Both the position numbers and the translations under genes were made by a program. The notes beneath the pieces were generated by a model. It had not been told where the DNA came from. It saw nothing but the letters and a program-made list of their open reading frames with translations, and did no database searches. A stretch of DNA of 37,078 bases from Reticulitermes lucifugus (lineage: Eukaryota > Arthropoda > Insecta > Blattodea > Rhinotermitidae), in contig JAKCWW010001827.1 of the NCBI GenBank assembly GCA_026260175.1, positions 26,761 through 63,838 on the forward strand. Direction: 5' to 3'. How positions within the stretch are numbered: the first letter of the stretch is position 1; every line of letters begins with the position of its first letter. This document shows positions 33,601 through 37,078 of the stretch, in pieces.

Positions 33601-35067
33601 GCGGTATATGGAGAGATCTAAATCGTAGGAAGTACCTCGTCAACTGAAAGCAAATTTCGCGCATCTGCCTTTGCTAGTACTTCTGACAAAAAAGTCATAA
33701 CAGCAACATATTATATACAGTGACTGAAAGAAATATGAATTGAAACATGAAATTCTCTAATTATATGTTATCATAATTATTTTGTATATACCGTATTATA
33801 GAATTTATGTTTTTTTCCTTATGTGGTATAATACACGTAGAACAGCCCTTAACAGAATTTACAAACAGGCAAAATTAAGGAACGGATCGGTTGTGGTTCG
33901 CAAAAGACCGGTTGACATTAATTTACTTTACCAGTAGGGCATATTACCCAAACTGATTGAATAACAGGCCCATATATTAATAGTGTAATTGCATTTCTGA
34001 TGTTTCACAAACTGCTAAGATTAAATCCGCTCGAGTGACTAACTTATGATAATAATGAACAAATATGTTGCAGCATAGAAACCAGAAGGATGAGAAGTTT
34101 AGAAGCCCAATCAGAAGATGTCATGTACCGTCACATGTTGCATGACCTACCACTTGATAGGATAATGATAATATCAATGAATAATTAGTACAGTGAAGTA
34201 GTAGAGAGAAAAGTGAAAACTGAGACAGACAAGCTTAGAGAACATTTGTGAAAATCAAGAAAAATTAATCTGTAGTAAACTGAAGAAACGTAAACTAAGC
34301 AAATCATCTTCAATTTAGACACTTGTTGTAGCATTAAATAAGTTGTGGCTGGAAGGACGAGCTACACACAAACATAAACCAACGAGAATTAAAAATACAA
34401 AAAGCAAAACCCGTTGCTCATACCGTTAATCGCAGTCCTTTTATAACTAAATTACACATACGAATGTCGCATTTCATGACTGAAGGAGGGTTTGTGGCCC
34501 TGAGTCACGATGGGGAGGGAGGAACCCCAACAGAACAAGATATGGCCAGCCCACTGCACTTTTCATGAAGCAGAATAAAATGAACTTTCTCTTTACAACC
34601 CCAGTAACAGGGAATGGAGCTGGTATAAGGAAATTGTTGAGACGTCCTCCTTGCAGCTGTTCAGTGCTACCAACTCTCCATAAAACATTTGGATAGTAGG
34701 GTGCATATCTTAGTGATGTTCACACTGTAGTGTTCCGCGAAAACATCTTTCAGTACAGACAGGCAAGTCAGTTTTATATTAACTAAGCTCTAAAGAATCA
34801 TGCAAAGCTAATGAAAAATATTTGTATTCAATTCCTAAAGGTGCCTTTCCTATTGACGTTTTCAAAATTTGTAAAGACCACACAGTGAGTATATGAATTC
34901 TCAGTCAATACCTCTTCAGAAAATGCGGACTTGCAACACCTATAGAAACTGTGCTTTGTATTTGTGTACTATTCATTTTCTTTCTAAAAATCAACGAATA
35001 TTTAAGTAATGAACAGCTATGTAGAACTTACATGCGTGTGGTCTGTGGCTAATGCTGACAATTTTTT
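33601..35067. other. No gene recognised
   Basis: About 1.5 kb with no recognisable gene. A GC-richer patch at about 34475-34660 carries no RNA or coding signature that I know. Confidence 0.5.
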
Positions 35068-35322
35068 TTTCTGTGGTGCAACAACCCAAATCGGGCCTAG
35101 GTCGCCACATTATTCAGGTTCCTAAATCACAATTAGACACACACGCACGATAGGACTCCTCTGTATGAGTGATCAGCTCGTCGCAGAGGTCGCTACGTAC
35201 ACAACACACAACAAACACAAAAGAAAAGCATCCATGACGTCGCGGGATTCAAACCCGCGATCCCAACAATCAAGCGGCCGCAGACCTGTGCCTTAGAACG
35301 CAAGGCCACCGGGATCGGCATG
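35068..35322 (-). mobile_element. Full-length tRNA-derived SINE, family A
   Basis: On the minus strand the head GCCGATCCCGGTGGCCTTGC with GTTCTAAGGC (35291-35320) is the A-box region, and GGGTTTGAATCCCGCG (about 35243-35258) the B box. The body has CTCTGCGACGAGCTGATCAC and GAGGAGTCCTATCGTGCGTG, and the end has CGACCTAGGCCCGATTTGGG, GTTGCACCACAG and an A run of nine (35062-35070 as T). Same subfamily as the outer element at 24317. Confidence 0.9.
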
Positions 35323-35667
35323 ACTATGGTTATTTTGTAAAAATATCCGAGTACATAACCAAGAAATTCGTAATTTGTACAGTTCTAGTATTGAAATTTA
35401 ACACATTACGACAAATTTAACATATAGGTACTTTGGAAATAAAAAATTTCATCCATAAATTTAGTGATGAACATTAGGTAGCGGCAGAAAAATATTAATA
35501 GACTGATGGAATGGTAATATTAAGATGGTTCTTATAAAGATGGAATGTGAGTATGGGACTGTCTCACGATCATGTTTCAGTTTTTACAGTCTCCGATTTA
35601 AGGAAGATAAACTCCATCAAAACGCACGTGTGATTACCAGATTGTTAAACAAAAGCACCGGCTTTTA
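35323..35667. other. No gene recognised
   Basis: A+T-rich spacer between two tRNA-derived elements. Confidence 0.4.
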
Positions 35668-35740
35668 TTGAGCTCAGTAGGGAAGTCGTACTTATCTTGA
35701 ACACCGGGTACAGGATTGATTCTCGGACCCCGTCTCCTTT
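35668..35740 (+). mobile_element. Possible tRNA-like SINE head
   Basis: TGAGCTCAGTAGG (35669-35681) resembles an A box and GGATTGATTCTC (35713-35724) a diverged B box, at a spacing of about 44 bases that is usual for polymerase III promoters. No known SINE body follows. It could be a decayed tRNA pseudogene. Confidence 0.35.
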
Positions 35741-36389
35741 ATTGTGAAGAATCAAAGAGTTTATTTAAATGAAAACTCAATGGACTAAACATTAAGTTTT
35801 TTTAGAATACAGAATGGCATTGTGGGGATTTTAGTCTATGGTACTAGAGATCCCTTATTATCATTGATCGTAACTGAATTCACACCCACACACTATCCCA
35901 CATAAACACCCACACATACACCGTGTAATATGCAGTCCACAAGCCAGCTACTATCGGATATTGTGTTGATTAACGATCTACCGTCTAGCTGTGGAGGAAA
36001 AAACTGCAGGAGCCCTATCCCAAACTTTCAATAAGTCGTTAATTATATTTATCTAAAATCGATTAGAAAAATTTTGGAGGAAACTTACACCAAACAAGCG
36101 AGCTGTGAGGGAGACGATAGTTGATGAATCCGAAGGCACAGACGAGCAAAAGCAAGCAATTTTCAGTTTCTGCCACATAAAGTGTTTTTAAAGACTGGGG
36201 AAAACAGTAAAGACACACAGATGGCCCCATTTAAAATCCGGTTTCTGTATTTATAAAATACTAAACAGTAGTACTGTCCACACACACATACCACTGTCTC
36301 TCAGCCAGTGCATCACAAGCTTATGCGTAAATAACACAATAATCTAATCGAAGATTCAACACTTTTTGGACGTTACGCTGAAGTTATAG
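35741..36389. other. No gene recognised
   Basis: A+T-rich DNA with a short imperfect CA-rich run at 35881-35925. Nothing else recognised. Confidence 0.45.
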
Positions 36390-36432
36390 TTACAGACGTT
36401 TCGGAGGTGGGTACTGCCTGCATCTTCAAGGT
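36390..36432 (-). ncRNA. Hammerhead-like motif with ACGT helix III
   Basis: On the minus strand: core TTGAAGA (plus 36423-36429; canonical CUGANGA with C changed to U), stem II AGG/CCT around a loop, GAAA (36399-36402), palindrome ACGT, triplet GTC (36395-36397). Stem I pairing is not evident, so the copy is probably decayed. The signature matches the other motifs here except for the shorter helix III. Confidence 0.45.
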
Positions 36433-36704
36433 TCAGCAAGAATATTTTCTTCTTGTCCTACTAGATACTAACAAATGTGGTAGCACGCTTTTCCGAAAGG
36501 TCGGTAGCTATTCGTCAACACTGGATAACCTCAGACGTAGCAAAAATGTGATTATTGGTAATCTTGGTAGTCATAAAATGACGCATGTTCCAAGATTTGT
36601 CTGACAATGGTAATATCTATTCGAGTTTCAAGTTGTGTGGGTCATCATTGTGTATTATGTATCTGTGTGTAAACTCATCAAAATACACTTAATAAGATGT
36701 CAGT
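36433..36704. other. No gene recognised
   Basis: A+T-rich DNA. A 65-codon frame at 36407-36604 overlaps the hammerhead-like motif and is unrecognisable. Confidence 0.4.
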
Positions 36705-36913
36705 CACTCATTTGTTCAAGACATTCTCCGCCTTTTATAAAACTCAAAGTTTCACTAATGTGTTCACAAGAACCCACCACTCTGATTCACGGAATTCAAT
36801 GTACATTTCACAGCATATTCCCTTAAGGTCCATTTTAGTACAATCCTCCAGTCTACTCCTAGTTCTCTTGATTAGTCCGTTCCCTTAAGTCTTCCAACTA
36901 AAATTACTATGCA
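36705..36913 (-). mobile_element. LINE 3' end, heavily decayed
   Basis: The minus strand aligns in order with the 29955-30465 copy. Conceptual pieces VDWRIVLKWTLREY correspond to the RRRWEDNIKMDLRE region, and on the plus strand CCGCCTTTTATAAAAC and TTCACAAGAACCC (36729-36777) match CCGCATTTTATGGAAAC and TTCACAAGAGCCC (30017-30065). Many changes and stops; inactive. Confidence 0.6.
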
Positions 36914-36950
36914 TTATTAATATTAATATTAATATTATTAATAAATTTAA
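36914..36950. repeat. AAT/ATT microsatellite
   Basis: Imperfect TAATAT/ATT repeats lie between two LINE fragments in opposite orientation. Confidence 0.85.
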
Positions 36951-36952
36951 AT

Positions 36953-37078
36953 TTAAGGAAGAAATTAGTAAAGTGCTACATTTGGAGCATTTCTTTGTAT
37001 AGTGCTGAAACGCGAACACTTCGGAAAATAGATCAGAATTATCTGGAAAGTTTTGAAATGTGGTGCTGGAGAAGAATG
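36953..37078 (+). mobile_element. LINE ORF fragment, runs off the window
   Basis: From 36962 the plus strand is open for 39 codons to the last base and reads KLVKCYIWSISLYSAETRTL, then RKIDQNYLESFEMWCWRRM. This is the region just after the reverse-transcriptase domain of an insect LINE (usual form ..IKCYIWSVALYGAETWTL..). It is probably the same family as the 21698 fragment. There is no start codon because the element is 5' truncated. The right end is outside the window, so it may continue intact. Confidence 0.85.

Overview
This window reads as intergenic or intronic DNA of an arthropod, most likely a polyneopteran insect of the cockroach/termite kind. That guess rests on A+T-rich sequence with only short random open frames, on the tRNA-derived SINE families, and on two LINE protein signatures that I remember as very common in blattodean genomes. 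No intact protein-coding gene, conserved exon chain, rRNA or functional tRNA was found. The longest open frames (about 103-126 codons) are either LINE debris or unrecognisable.

Layout. 1-4.4 kb: an (ATAC)n microsatellite, then unique DNA with two small palindromes. 4.4-5.9 kb: a strongly decayed 22-24 bp minisatellite, interrupted at one end by a palindrome-bearing A+T-rich block. 5.9-9.5 kb: a microsatellite, a full-length tRNA-derived SINE (7757-8021) and the first of three copies of an old repeat. 10.6-12.5 kb: a LINE 3' end on the minus strand, a hammerhead-like motif at 11581-11627 and the other two copies of the old repeat. 12.5-17.7 kb: nothing recognised except an E-box cluster. 17.8-19.3 kb: two inverted-repeat structures with hammerhead-ribozyme-like cores, the second with a 112-bp unit repeated four times. 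20.5-22.1 kb: a 55-bp minisatellite and a broken LINE internal fragment. 23-25 kb: a truncated SINE, a purine tract, and a SINE inserted in another SINE with a 12-bp target duplication and a 50-N gap. 26.7-30.5 kb: two more LINE 3' ends and another SINE. 31.6-32.1 kb: a large inverted repeat with two hammerhead-like hairpins per arm. 33.3-35.7 kb: three more tRNA-derived pieces. 36.4-37.1 kb: another hammerhead-like motif, a LINE tail, and an open LINE frame running off the window.

Most interesting signal. At least five loci carry a hammerhead-like signature (CTGANGA, a short stem II, GAAAC, then a palindromic ACATGT/ACGT stem III). Three of them share one architecture: a minus-strand unit on the left and a plus-strand unit on the right, with the 5' ends facing each other. 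This resembles the terminal hammerheads of Penelope-like elements, retrozymes and hammerhead satellites. I see no Penelope reverse transcriptase here, so these may be non-autonomous or satellite-like derivatives. Catalytic activity is inference only; several copies have core changes that should disable them.
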